NCBI GenBank assembly: GCA_016207465.1
Contig: JACQPP010000104.1
Coordinates: 1-23,864, forward strand
Length of the DNA: 23,864 nt
Reading direction: 5' to 3'
From: Methanobacteriota archaeon
Lineage (GTDB): Archaea; Halobacteriota; Syntropharchaeia; JACQPP01
The position numbers and the translations under genes were made by a program. Shown one piece after another: positions 7,354-14,487 of this stretch (the first letter of the stretch is position 1; every line of letters begins with the position of its first letter). The notes beneath the pieces were generated by a model. It searched no databases, was not told the origin of the DNA, and was given only the letters and a program-made list of their open reading frames with translations.

Positions 7354-7358
7354 GGTTT

Positions 7359-7367
7359 ATCACCTCC
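7359..7367 (-). promoter_or_regulatory. Full-length Shine-Dalgarno that fixes a TTG start
   Basis: GGAGGTGAT on the minus strand can pair along its whole length with the canonical 16S rRNA 3' end. It ends 5 nt before the TTG at 7353. This is the strongest ribosome binding site in the window and contrasts with the apparently leaderless genes around it. Confidence 0.8.
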
Positions 7368-7397
7368 ACATCCACCACTCTGTGAACATCCCATAGA

Positions 7398-7407
7398 CCT
7401 TATGTAC
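7398..7407 (-). promoter_or_regulatory. TATA-like box for the secreted protein
   Basis: TACATAAG on the minus strand lies about 50 nt before the TTG start. A transcript starting about 26 nt on would carry a leader of roughly 23 nt that includes the full Shine-Dalgarno. Confidence 0.5.
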
Positions 7408-7420
7408 ACGAAATTCGCAG

Positions 7421-7434
7421 GTCGTGTTCACGAC
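7421..7434. promoter_or_regulatory. Palindrome upstream of the TATA box, candidate operator
   Basis: GTCGTG-TT-CACGAC is a near-perfect 14-bp palindrome centred about 25 bp upstream of the TATA-like box of the secreted-protein gene. That is a usual place for an archaeal activator; a binding role is inferred from symmetry and position alone. Confidence 0.4.
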
Positions 7435-7474
7435 TCCGGGTCGGAGTGCTTCGCCCCTCGTGAGAGAGAGAAGT

Positions 7475-8371
7475 CTATCGCCCGAGGAACTTCGCTATCG
7501 CCCGTGATGTCCTGCCGGGGGCGTCCTCGGTGACGAAGTGGCTCGCGTCTGGGATGAGATGCGGTCCCCGGCTGTTGCGCAGTTCGCGGCGGAACCGGTA
7601 GGCCGTCCGGGGGCCGAAGACCGGGTCCCGCTGTCCCCAGAGGAGCAGGGTGGGCTGGCGGAGCCCGGGGAGGCCGTTCTCGATGGACTCCATCCGGGCC
7701 CACGTCTCATCGGCGGGTGTGACGGGTATCATGCGGGGGAAGGCGAGGACCCCTGCCCGGTCCTCATAGCGGCGGAAGGGGTATTTGTAGGCCCGCACCA
7801 GGTCGGGGGTGGCGCGGTCGCGGCGGAACATTCCCAGGGGGATTCCGAGGCGCACGAGGAGGTTCCACCTCTGGAGGAGGGTCTCTCCCACCAGGGGGAG
7901 CCGCGCGGGGAGGGTGGCCAGCCCCACCAGCCCCTGGGCCATGCCCCGGGGGAGGAATGCCCAGGTGTTCATCAGCACCAGGCGGCGGACCCGCTCGGGC
8001 CGGGCCTCCGCCAGGGCGAGGCCGATGGGGCCCCCCCAGTCGTGGCAGACCAGGTCGAACTTCTCCAGGTCCAGCCGGTCCACGACCTGCTGGAGGCGGC
8101 GGATGTGGCCCTCCAGGGTGTAGTCGCCGGGGTCCGGCGGCTTGTCCGACAGCCCGAAGCCGAGGTGGTCGGGCGCGATGACCCGGTGGCGGCCTTGGAG
8201 GAGCCGGATGGCCGCCCGGTACATGTAGGACCAGGTGGGGTTGCCGTGGAGCAATACCACCGGGGGCCCGCGGCCTGTGTCCACCGTGGACATCTTCCCG
8301 CCTTCCACGGCGACTTTGCGGGTGGGAAACGGGTAGTGGGGCCGGAGCCAGCCGGGGAGGGTGGGGGCCAT
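7475..8371 (-). CDS. Haloalkane dehalogenase-like alpha/beta hydrolase
   Basis: From ATG 8371 the protein is 298 residues with all hallmarks of haloalkane dehalogenases. These are HGNPTWS (oxyanion hole and N44), an aspartate nucleophile D111 followed by W112 in CHDWGGPIGL, LMNTW at strand six (N135), acid D249 in LLWGQRDPVFGP and base H278 in DASHF. An Asp nucleophile excludes ordinary esterases and lipases and leaves dehalogenases or epoxide hydrolases. Placement of the acid after strand seven resembles subfamily I/III enzymes. True substrate is unknown. An in-frame ATG at 8422 would add 17 residues. I prefer 8371 because relatives begin just before a WL..YPF motif and because the TATA-like box at 8434-8443 would put the transcript start downstream of 8422. 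Cytoplasmic, no signal peptide. Confidence 0.87.
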   Translation of the reverse strand: MAPTLPGWLRPHYPFPTRKVAVEGGKMSTVDTGRGPPVVLLHGNPTWSYMYRAAIRLLQGRHRVIAPDHLGFGLSDKPPDPGDYTLEGHIRRLQQVVDRLDLEKFDLVCHDWGGPIGLALAEARPERVRRLVLMNTWAFLPRGMAQGLVGLATLPARLPLVGETLLQRWNLLVRLGIPLGMFRRDRATPDLVRAYKYPFRRYEDRAGVLAFPRMIPVTPADETWARMESIENGLPGLRQPTLLLWGQRDPVFGPRTAYRFRRELRNSRGPHLIPDASHFVTEDAPGRTSRAIAKFLGR

Positions 8372-8433
8372 GGGGGAGCCATCGGCCCCGCCGCCTATGA
8401 GGGTTTCGCCCTCGGGCAGCATCAATCCTCGGA

Positions 8434-8443
8434 TTTATTTTAA
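8434..8443. promoter_or_regulatory. Shared TATA-like box between divergent genes
   Basis: TTTATTTTAA is the only AT-rich stretch between the hydrolase (-) and the small unknown gene (+). Rightward it is centred 29 nt before ATG 8467, predicting a leaderless mRNA. Leftward it would start transcription near 8412, about 41 nt before ATG 8371. Confidence 0.5.
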
Positions 8444-8466
8444 CCACATCGGTGTAGTGTTTCCCT

Positions 8467-8838
8467 ATGCGTGTCGAGAACCCCGCCGATGTAGTGGAGC
8501 GCTACCTGCGGATGCTGGAACTCCTGGACGAATTCCGGGGGCGCCCGGGCCCTCTTCTCGGATTCCGGCTCGTGGGGCGGGCCTTCTCCGTGATGCGGGG
8601 GGTGTGGCGGGTTGACTGGGAGTTCTACCGCCAGTGGCAGACCGGATACTCCGGGGACCGCGGCTCCCGGGGGGTGGACCCCGATGTGGTGGGCCGCGAG
8701 GTGGGGCGCATCCGCGAACTGGCCGCCCGCCACAACGTGGACCTCCGGGCCTTCGAGCTCCGCCTGCGCCACAACGACTACCCGGGACTCGACTACAGCC
8801 CCCACCCCGAGGGGGGCTACCAGGCCAGGATAAAATAG
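8467..8838 (+). CDS. Small unknown protein upstream of lhr
   Basis: The product has 123 residues and I do not recognise it. It looks soluble and mostly helical, with an N-terminal helix (ADVVERYLRMLELLDEFRG), a mildly hydrophobic patch (LLGFRLVGRAFSVMRGVWRV) and a Trp/Tyr-rich WEFYRQWQTGY. It ends with PGLDYSPHPEGGYQARIK. The ATG sits 29 nt after a TATA-like box, so it is probably leaderless. The lhr start is 24 nt after its stop, and the lhr TATA-like box overlaps the last codons of this gene. Codon use (strong G/C at third positions) is like its neighbours, which supports it being real. Confidence 0.7.
   Translation: MRVENPADVVERYLRMLELLDEFRGRPGPLLGFRLVGRAFSVMRGVWRVDWEFYRQWQTGYSGDRGSRGVDPDVVGREVGRIRELAARHNVDLRAFELRLRHNDYPGLDYSPHPEGGYQARIK
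8829..8836 (+). promoter_or_regulatory. TATA-like box for lhr inside the preceding gene
   Basis: GATAAAAT covers the final codons and first stop base of the upstream gene and is centred about 30 nt before ATG 8863. It would give a nearly leaderless lhr transcript in addition to read-through from upstream. Confidence 0.45.
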
Positions 8839-8862
8839 GGGGAGGGTCCCTGTGGTGGTCGG

Positions 8863-11721
8863 ATGAGCGCCTTCTCCCTCCTGGCCCTCCCGTTGCGACG
8901 TCTGCTGGAGGAGCGCGGCTTCCGGGAGCCCACCGCGCCCCAGGAGGACTCCATCCCCCATCTGCTGGAGGGGAGGAATCTCCTGCTCATCGCCCCCACG
9001 GGGACGGGGAAGACGGAGGCCGCCCTGCTCCCGGGGCTCCACCACCTGCTGGTGCGCCGGGGGGCGGAGGAGAGGGGGAGGCCGGAGCCCGGGGTCCACA
9101 TCCTCTATGTCACCCCCCTGCGGGCCCTGAACCGGGACATGGAGGCCCGCATCCAGTGGTGGGCCAACCGCCTCGACTTCACGGTGTCGGTGCGCCACGG
9201 GGACACGGCGCAGAGGGAGCGGAAGAAGCAGAGCATGGTGCCCCCCTCCATCCTCATCACGACGCCGGAGACCCTGCAGATTCTCCTCAACGCCCCCCTC
9301 TTGCGGCAGGCGCTGGCGCGGGTGCGGTATGTGATTGTGGACGAGGTCCACGAGCTGGCGGAGTCGAAGCGGGGGAGCCAGTTCGCCCTCTCCATGCAGA
9401 GGCTGGCCGGCCTCGCCGGGGGAGGATTCCAGGTGGCGGGGCTCTCGGCCACCGTGGGCTCCCCGGAGCGGGTGGCCCGCTTCCTCTTCGGTGGCGGAGA
9501 GGGGAGGGTGGTCTATGTGCCGGTGGCCAAGCACCTGCGGCTGGAGGTGGCCTACCCCGAGCCCACATCGGAGGACATCGGCCTCGCGGGGAGCCTGACC
9601 GCCCCCCCGGAGGTGGCGGCGCGAATCCGGGAGATGGCCCGGCGGATGGGGGAGGGGACCGCTCTGCTGTTCACCAACACCCGGCCCACGGCGGAGGCCC
9701 TGGGGGCCCGCTTCCGCATCCTCGACCCGGGGCTCCCGGTGATGGTCCACCACGGCTCCCTCTCGGTGGGGACCCGCCTGCGGGCCGAGCGGGGGCTCCG
9801 CGACGGCAGCCTCCGGGGGGTCGTCTGCACCTCCAGCCTCGAACTGGGCATTGACGTGGGCTCGGTGGAGCAGGTCCTCCAGTACGGCTCCCCCCGCCAG
9901 GTGACCCGCCTCATCCAGCGGGTGGGCCGGAGCGGCCACTGGGTGGGGGGGGTCTCCCGGGGGACCGTGGTGGTGCAGGACGGAGACGACGCCCTCGAGA
10001 GCCTCGTCATCGCCCGCCGGGCCCTCGCCGAGGAACTGGAGCCCATCCACATCCCCGAGAAGCCCCTCGACGCCCTCATGCATGAGGTGGCGGGGATGCT
10101 GGTCTACCGCCCCCGCTGGGACCTGGAGAGCGCCCTGGAGCTGGTGCGGGGGGCCGACCCCTACCGCGATATTTCCCCCGAAGAATTCCGGCGGGTCCTC
10201 GACTACATGGCGAGCCTCGGACTCGCCCGCATCTCCCCCGGCCAATTCTCGCGGCCCGGGGGGCGCTCGGAGGCCCTCTTCTCCTACTTCTACGAGAACC
10301 TCTCCATGATTCCCGAGAACAAGCAATACCTCGTCGTCTCCGACCAGGACGACCTGCCGGTGGGAATCCTCGACGACGAGTTCGTGGTGGAGCACGGCGA
10401 GCCGGGGGTCAAGTTCGTCATGGGGGGCTCCGTGTGGAAGATTGTCCAGGTGTTCGGGGAGCGCATCTTCGTCTCCCCCGACCCCGACCCCCTGGGGGCC
10501 ATCCCCTCCTGGGTGGGAGAGGAGATTCCGGTGCCCACCGGGGTGGCCCGAGAGGTGGGACGGCTCCGCGGGCGCGCCGAGGCCCTCCACCAGGAGGGAA
10601 AGAGCCCCGGGGACATCGGGCGTGAATTGGCCCGGGACTACCCCGCTCCCCCCGAGGCCCTGGCGATGGCCCTGCGGGAGACCCTCGACCACATCCGCTC
10701 CGGGGCCCCGGTGCCCACCGACACCCGCTTCCTCCTGGAGAGGTGGGGGGAATTCCTCATTCTCCACGCCCCCCTGGGGACCCTCGCCAACCGCACCCTC
10801 GCCCGCTACCTCGCCCAGCAGGCCACCGACCGCCTCGGGGCCCCGGCGGCGGCCACCGAGGACGCCTACCGCATCACCCTCCGCACCCGCGCCCCCCTCG
10901 CCGAGGTCGCGCGCCTCCTCGCCCCGGAGAACGTGGAGGAGGTGGTGCGGGGCTCCATCGTGAAGAGCCGCTACTACCGCCGCCGCTTCGTCCAGGTGGC
11001 CCGCCGCATGGCGGCCATCTCCAAGAACACCGACCTCGGCCAGGCGGAACTCGAGCGCACCATCGAGGCCCTCCGGCAGACCCCGGTCTTCGACGAGGCC
11101 TTCCAGGAGACCATCACCCGCGACCTCGACATGCAGGGGGCCATCGAGGTCCTCCAGGCCATCCGCCGCGGCGACATCCAGGTGGCCCGGCACGAGTCCG
11201 GGGAGAACCCGAGCCCCCTGGCGGCCCTCGGCCTCAAATACGCCCGCACCGAGGCGGTGGCCCCCGGCCGCAAGCGCCACTACGCCATCGCCAGCGTCCG
11301 CGCCCGACTCCAGAACGAATACCGCACCCTGATATGCCCCGCGTGCCGCACCGCCGAGGAGACGCGGGCCGCCGACATCACCGACCCCCAGTGCCCGCGC
11401 TGCCGCAAGACCCGGGGCCTCACCGACGAGCCCCCCGAGGACGCCCTCCGGAGACTCGACGCCCGACAGGAGCGGTTCCTCCGGGAACTCAAGACCACCC
11501 AGGCCCTCCTCCACACCCACGGGGGCGCGGGGGCACTGGTCCTCGCCTCCCGGGCGGACCCCGGCGACATGGAGCCCCTCCTCGCCCGCTGGCGCGAACA
11601 ATCCACCGGCAAGGGCGAATCCGGGGCCCCCGAGGCCCTCATCGAACTCATCCTGGAAGCCGAGAGGCGAAGCCTCCTGCGCCGCTTCTCCCGGGGGAAG
11701 CCCCCCGCCGCCGGCGGCTGA
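8863..11721 (+). CDS. lhr: Lhr-type superfamily 2 DNA/RNA helicase
   Basis: A 952-residue helicase of the Lhr group, which moves 3' to 5' on nucleic acid and takes part in DNA repair and fork rescue. The first RecA domain carries the Q-like PTAPQEDSI, Walker A APTGTGKT (44-51), TPLRALNRD, TTPETLQ, DEVHEL and LSATV. The second carries LLFTNTRPTAE, VHHGSL, TSSLELGIDVG and RLIQRVGRSGH (motif VI). A winged-helix and Lhr core region follows (YFYENLSMIPENKQYLVV, LDDEFVVEHGEPGVKFVMGG). Near the end there are two CxxC pairs, C825/C828 and C844/C847, likely a zinc ribbon. Full length compared with other archaeal Lhr proteins. Its last 74 bases overlap the convergent thioesterase gene. ATG 8863 starts directly before the first conserved helix. 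Confidence 0.94.
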   Translation: MSAFSLLALPLRRLLEERGFREPTAPQEDSIPHLLEGRNLLLIAPTGTGKTEAALLPGLHHLLVRRGAEERGRPEPGVHILYVTPLRALNRDMEARIQWWANRLDFTVSVRHGDTAQRERKKQSMVPPSILITTPETLQILLNAPLLRQALARVRYVIVDEVHELAESKRGSQFALSMQRLAGLAGGGFQVAGLSATVGSPERVARFLFGGGEGRVVYVPVAKHLRLEVAYPEPTSEDIGLAGSLTAPPEVAARIREMARRMGEGTALLFTNTRPTAEALGARFRILDPGLPVMVHHGSLSVGTRLRAERGLRDGSLRGVVCTSSLELGIDVGSVEQVLQYGSPRQVTRLIQRVGRSGHWVGGVSRGTVVVQDGDDALESLVIARRALAEELEPIHIPEKPLDALMHEVAGMLVYRPRWDLESALELVRGADPYRDISPEEFRRVLDYMASLGLARISPGQFSRPGGRSEALFSYFYENLSMIPENKQYLVVSDQDDLPVGILDDEFVVEHGEPGVKFVMGGSVWKIVQVFGERIFVSPDPDPLGAIPSWVGEEIPVPTGVAREVGRLRGRAEALHQEGKSPGDIGRELARDYPAPPEALAMALRETLDHIRSGAPVPTDTRFLLERWGEFLILHAPLGTLANRTLARYLAQQATDRLGAPAAATEDAYRITLRTRAPLAEVARLLAPENVEEVVRGSIVKSRYYRRRFVQVARRMAAISKNTDLGQAELERTIEALRQTPVFDEAFQETITRDLDMQGAIEVLQAIRRGDIQVARHESGENPSPLAALGLKYARTEAVAPGRKRHYAIASVRARLQNEYRTLICPACRTAEETRAADITDPQCPRCRKTRGLTDEPPEDALRRLDARQERFLRELKTTQALLHTHGGAGALVLASRADPGDMEPLLARWREQSTGKGESGAPEALIELILEAERRSLLRRFSRGKPPAAGG

Positions 11722-12190
11722 CACTCCGCGGAGACCCCGCGGGGGGACGCGGCTCCCACCCCTTCACCCTCGCCCTCTCCCCCGGCCCCCCGCCGGGCTC
11801 CAGGAAAAATGTCCCCAGCCCCCGCGCCACCGCGCTTCCCCCCCGCTCCACAATCTCGGCCTCCAGCACCGCGATGCGCCTCCCCCGCGACACCACCCGC
11901 GAGCGGCACACCAGCCGACCGGGGGGCGCAGGCCGCAGGTAGTGGATGGTGAGCTCCAGGGTGGATAGGCCATCCTCCCACGGGGTCACCGAGCGCAGGG
12001 CCCACGCCATGCAGTGGTCCATCAATGTGAAGAGCGCCCCCCCGTGGACCGCCTCCCGATGGCGCGAGCCCCGCTGGGCCTCCCCCGCCACCATCCGGCA
12101 CACGCACTCCCCCCCGTCGCAGACCACGAACTCCGGGTGGAGACCCGCCGCAAACCCGCGCAGCTTCACCCGGGGCACCCGCCTCCGCAT
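11648..12190 (-). CDS. PaaI-like hotdog thioesterase with an extended tail
   Basis: Residues 15-133 form a hotdog-fold acyl-CoA thioesterase of the PaaI/YdiI group. The key motif is HGGALFTLMDHCMAWAL (from H49, with D58), followed by STLELTIHYLRPAPPG and AVLEAEIVERGGSAVARGLGTFF. Such enzymes hydrolyse aryl- or acyl-CoA esters in the cytoplasm; the substrate is unknown. The usual length is about 130-150, while this frame runs to 180. The last 45 residues are Arg/Gly/Pro/Ser-rich, with no visible fold, and their final 74 bases lie antisense to the end of lhr. Either the tail is real or a stop was lost by a frameshift. ATG 12190 is preferred because a TATA-like tract lies about 26 nt upstream and homology begins near there; the frame is open further upstream through the tRNA-Arg. 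Confidence 0.82.
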   Translation of the reverse strand: MRRRVPRVKLRGFAAGLHPEFVVCDGGECVCRMVAGEAQRGSRHREAVHGGALFTLMDHCMAWALRSVTPWEDGLSTLELTIHYLRPAPPGRLVCRSRVVSRGRRIAVLEAEIVERGGSAVARGLGTFFLEPGGGPGERARVKGWEPRPPAGSPRSVSRRRRGASPGRSGAGGFASRLPG

Positions 12191-12207
12191 ACTGCGGGGC
12201 TTCACCC

Positions 12208-12221
12208 GAGATAGGAAAAAC
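12208..12221 (-). promoter_or_regulatory. Possible TATA-like tract for the thioesterase
   Basis: On the minus strand this reads about TTTTTCCTATCTCG. It is centred near 26 nt before ATG 12190 and is the only AT-richer stretch nearby. It is a weak match to the box, so a leaderless start is plausible but not firm. Confidence 0.35.
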
Positions 12222-12311
12222 CTGGCGGCCCGGCCCGCAAAGCATATGGAACGGGGCATCCAACCCAGAGGCGGCCCCCGCCTTCCCCGCGATGCGGGGG
12301 AACCCGCAGCG

Positions 12312-12387
12312 GGGCGTGTGGCCAAGACTGGACTACGGCGACAGCCTTCTAAGCTGTACATCGGGGGTTCGAATCCCCCCACGCCCG
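12312..12387 (+). tRNA. tRNA-Arg (anticodon UCU), no intron
   Basis: A 76-nt cloverleaf with every stem intact. The acceptor stem is 12312-12318 with 12380-12386 (seven Watson-Crick pairs), with discriminator G at 12387. The anticodon stem is 12341-12345 with 12353-12357 and the loop CTTCTAA gives anticodon TCT at 12348-12350. The T stem is 12363-12367 with 12375-12379 around TTCGAAT. No intron and no encoded CCA. It reads AGA and AGG by wobble. A small hairpin CCCCGC/GCGGGG (12285-12299) sits in the likely leader, and the only TATA-like string upstream is GCATATGG at about 12242. Confidence 0.97.
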
Positions 12388-12388
12388 C

Positions 12389-12397
12389 TCTTCTTTT
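12389..12397 (+). terminator. T-rich tract after tRNA-Arg
   Basis: TCTTCTTTT begins two bases after the tRNA discriminator. Archaeal tRNA transcripts commonly end in such U-rich tracts, so this is the probable terminator separating the tRNA from lonB. Confidence 0.45.
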
Positions 12398-12399
12398 CC

Positions 12400-12419
12400 G
12401 GCTTTATGGGGCTTTATGG
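12400..12419 (+). repeat. Tandem 10-bp repeat upstream of the lonB promoter
   Basis: GGCTTTATGG occurs twice back to back (12400-12409 and 12410-12419). Each copy contains CTTTATG, the core of the glyS and secG promoters, and the 10-bp spacing puts both on the same face of the helix. The repeat ends 13 bp before the first lonB TATA box. It could be a regulator site or additional weak promoters. Confidence 0.55.
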
Positions 12420-12432
12420 TGTTGAAAGAATT

Positions 12433-12450
12433 TTTAAATATCTTTATAAT
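12433..12450 (+). promoter_or_regulatory. Double TATA box of lonB
   Basis: TTTAAATA (12433-12440), an exact archaeal consensus box, is followed by TTTATAAT (12443-12450). They predict starts near 12463 and 12473. The second would be almost leaderless for the ATG at 12477. A GGAG directly abuts the ATG. Confidence 0.7.
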
Positions 12451-12476
12451 CCCACCCCCCCTCTACTCCCACGGAG

Positions 12477-14414
12477 ATGGACGAAGAGGTCGCCCGGGAC
12501 ACAGGGGATTTGCTGGGCGGGTTGGAGTTCGAGACCACCAAGGACATCCAGGTCCCCAAGCGCCTGGTGGACCAGGTCATCGGCCAAGAGCACGCCGTGG
12601 AGGTCGTCCGGAAGGCGGCCACCCAGCGGCGCCACGTGATGATGATTGGCACCCCCGGGACGGGGAAATCCATGCTCGCCAAGGCCATGGCCGAACTGCT
12701 CCCCAAGGAGGAACTCCAGGATGTGCTGGTCTACCACAACCCGGAGGACCCCCACAACCCCAAGGTGAAGGTGGTCCCCACCGGCCGGGGCAAGGAGATT
12801 ACGAGCCAGGCGAAGGCCGAGGCCAAGGAGAAACTCCAGGCCCGCAACACCCTCATGTTCTTCCTCCTCATGTTCTTCCCCATCCTCGGGGTCCTCTGGG
12901 GGGGCCCCATGGGCCTCCTCGCCGGGGTCATCGCCGCCGCCATCCTCTTCATGGCCCTCCGCCACGTGATGCCCAAGGAGACCATCTTCGTCCCCAAACT
13001 CCTGGTCTCCAACGTGGCCAAGGAGACCGCCCCCTACGTGGACGGCACCGGGGCCCACGCCGGGGCCCTCCTCGGCGACGTGCGCCACGACCCCTTCCAG
13101 AGCGGGGGACTCGAGACCCCCGCCCACGAGCGCGTCGAGGCCGGGGCCATCCACAAGGCCCACAAGGGGGTTCTCTTCATCGACGAAATCAACACCCTCC
13201 GCATCGAGAGCCAGCAGAGCCTCCTCACCGCCCTCCAGGAGGGGGAGTTCTCCATCACCGGCCAATCCGAGCGCAGCAGCGGGGCCATGGTCAAGACCGA
13301 GCCCGTCCCCTGCGACTTCGTCATGGTCGCGGCGGGCAACCTCGACGCCATCAAGGGGATGCACCCCGCCCTCCGCAGCCGCATCAAAGGGGATGGGTAT
13401 GAAGTGTACATGAAGGACACCATGGACGACCTCCCCGAGAACCGCCGCAAGCTCGTGCGCTTCGTCTCCCAGGAGGTCCACAAGGACGGCAAAATCCCCC
13501 ACTTCGACCGCGAGGCCGTCGCCGAAATCGTCCGCGAAGCCCGCCGCCGCGCCGGCCGCAAGGGACAGCTCACCCTCATCCTCCGCGACCTCGGCGGCCT
13601 CGTCCGCGTCGGCGGCGACATCGCCCGCGCCGAGAGCGCCCCCCTCACCCTCGCCAAGCACATCCTCGCCGCCAAGCGCATGGCCAAATCCGTCGAACAG
13701 CAATTGGCCGACCAGTACCTCGAACACCGCAAGGAATACCAGGTCTTCCGCTCCAAGGGCGCGGAAATCGGCCGCGTCAACGGCCTCGCCGTCGTCGGCG
13801 ACAGCGGCATCGTCCTCCCCATCATCGCCGAGGTCACCCCCGCCCAGTCCAAGGAGGAGGGCCGCGTCATCGCCACCGGCCGACTCCAGGAAATCGCCCA
13901 GGAGGCCGTCCAGAACGTCAGCGCCATCATCAAGAAGATGACCGGCCAGGACATGAGCAGCAAAGACGTCCACATCCAGTTCGTCGGCACCTACGAGGGA
14001 GTCGAGGGCGACAGCGCCTCCATCAGCGTCGCCACCGCCGTCATCAGCGCCCTCGAGGGCATCCCCGTGGACCAGGGGGTCGCCATGACCGGGTCCCTGT
14101 CGGTGCGCGGCGACGTCCTCCCCGTCGGCGGAGTCACCTACAAAATCGAGGCCGCCGCCCAGGCCGGAATCAAGAAGGTCCTCATCCCCAAGTCCAACCT
14201 GGGAGACGTCCTCATCGAGGAGGCCTACCGCAAGCAAATCGAGGTGGTCCCCGTCGAACACATCGAGAACGTCCTCGAACACGCCCTCCTCGGCAAGAAG
14301 AAACAGGGCTTCCTCGACAAAATCAAGGAATGGGCCAGCGAGGTCCGACTCGGAATACTCGAGCGCACCAGCATCCCCGGGGACACCCGCGGCGGAGTCC
14401 CACCCCCATCGTAA
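12477..14414 (+). CDS. lonB: Archaeal Lon protease, membrane-anchored LonB type
   Basis: A 645-residue ATP-dependent serine protease that degrades damaged and regulatory proteins at the inner face of the membrane. The AAA+ domain has Walker A GTPGTGKS (58-65), an inserted hydrophobic segment of two helices (about 124-160, MFFLLMFFPILGVLW then LLAGVIAAAILFMAL) typical of archaeal LonB, and Walker B VLFIDEINTL. The C-terminal protease domain carries the catalytic dyad S513 in EGDSAS and K556 in VTYKIEAA, 43 residues apart as in other Lon enzymes. There is no large N-terminal domain as in bacterial LonA, also typical. The promoter has two TATA boxes and an upstream tandem repeat, which may reflect stress control (inference). 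The 14415-14487 gap to the convergent regulator holds a repeat element. Confidence 0.97.
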   Translation: MDEEVARDTGDLLGGLEFETTKDIQVPKRLVDQVIGQEHAVEVVRKAATQRRHVMMIGTPGTGKSMLAKAMAELLPKEELQDVLVYHNPEDPHNPKVKVVPTGRGKEITSQAKAEAKEKLQARNTLMFFLLMFFPILGVLWGGPMGLLAGVIAAAILFMALRHVMPKETIFVPKLLVSNVAKETAPYVDGTGAHAGALLGDVRHDPFQSGGLETPAHERVEAGAIHKAHKGVLFIDEINTLRIESQQSLLTALQEGEFSITGQSERSSGAMVKTEPVPCDFVMVAAGNLDAIKGMHPALRSRIKGDGYEVYMKDTMDDLPENRRKLVRFVSQEVHKDGKIPHFDREAVAEIVREARRRAGRKGQLTLILRDLGGLVRVGGDIARAESAPLTLAKHILAAKRMAKSVEQQLADQYLEHRKEYQVFRSKGAEIGRVNGLAVVGDSGIVLPIIAEVTPAQSKEEGRVIATGRLQEIAQEAVQNVSAIIKKMTGQDMSSKDVHIQFVGTYEGVEGDSASISVATAVISALEGIPVDQGVAMTGSLSVRGDVLPVGGVTYKIEAAAQAGIKKVLIPKSNLGDVLIEEAYRKQIEVVPVEHIENVLEHALLGKKKQGFLDKIKEWASEVRLGILERTSIPGDTRGGVPPPS

Positions 14415-14424
14415 CGACGAAGCC

Positions 14425-14482
14425 CACGGATTTCACAGATTCATTGAGCACCCGCAATCTGTGGAATCTGCGTAATCTGCGG
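14425..14482 (+). repeat. AATCTGCG-type repeat with inverted arm, copy 1
   Basis: Between the convergent lonB and regulator genes lies a left arm 14425-14441 (CACGGATTTCACAGATT) and an imperfectly complementary right arm 14456-14472 (AATCTGTGGAATCTGCG). The right arm runs on into TAATCTGCGG. The 18-mer AATCTGCGTAATCTGCGG (14465-14482) recurs exactly on the other strand in copy 2 at 17348-17365. Related AATCTGTG-type intergenic repeats are, to my knowledge, common in many bacterial and archaeal genomes, with unknown function. It could also act as a bidirectional terminator hairpin. Confidence 0.7.
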
Positions 14483-14487
14483 CTCCG

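Noticed and set aside
8372..8422. Start of the dehalogenase-like gene at ATG 8422
   Set aside because: Possible, but the 17 extra residues have no counterpart in the family and the only TATA-like box would start transcription downstream of it.
8440..11724. A 1094-codon open frame antisense to lhr
   Set aside because: It is fully explained by G/C-rich third positions in lhr, which remove stops from the opposite strand. Its translation is a low-complexity mix of G, P, H, L, V and E with no motif, while lhr has every helicase motif.
12444..14282. A 612-codon antisense frame over lonB and similar ones over serS (15101-16705), GH1 (5057-6202) and glyS (17395-18762)
   Set aside because: Same composition effect; the sense genes carry intact catalytic motifs and promoters, the antisense ones do not.
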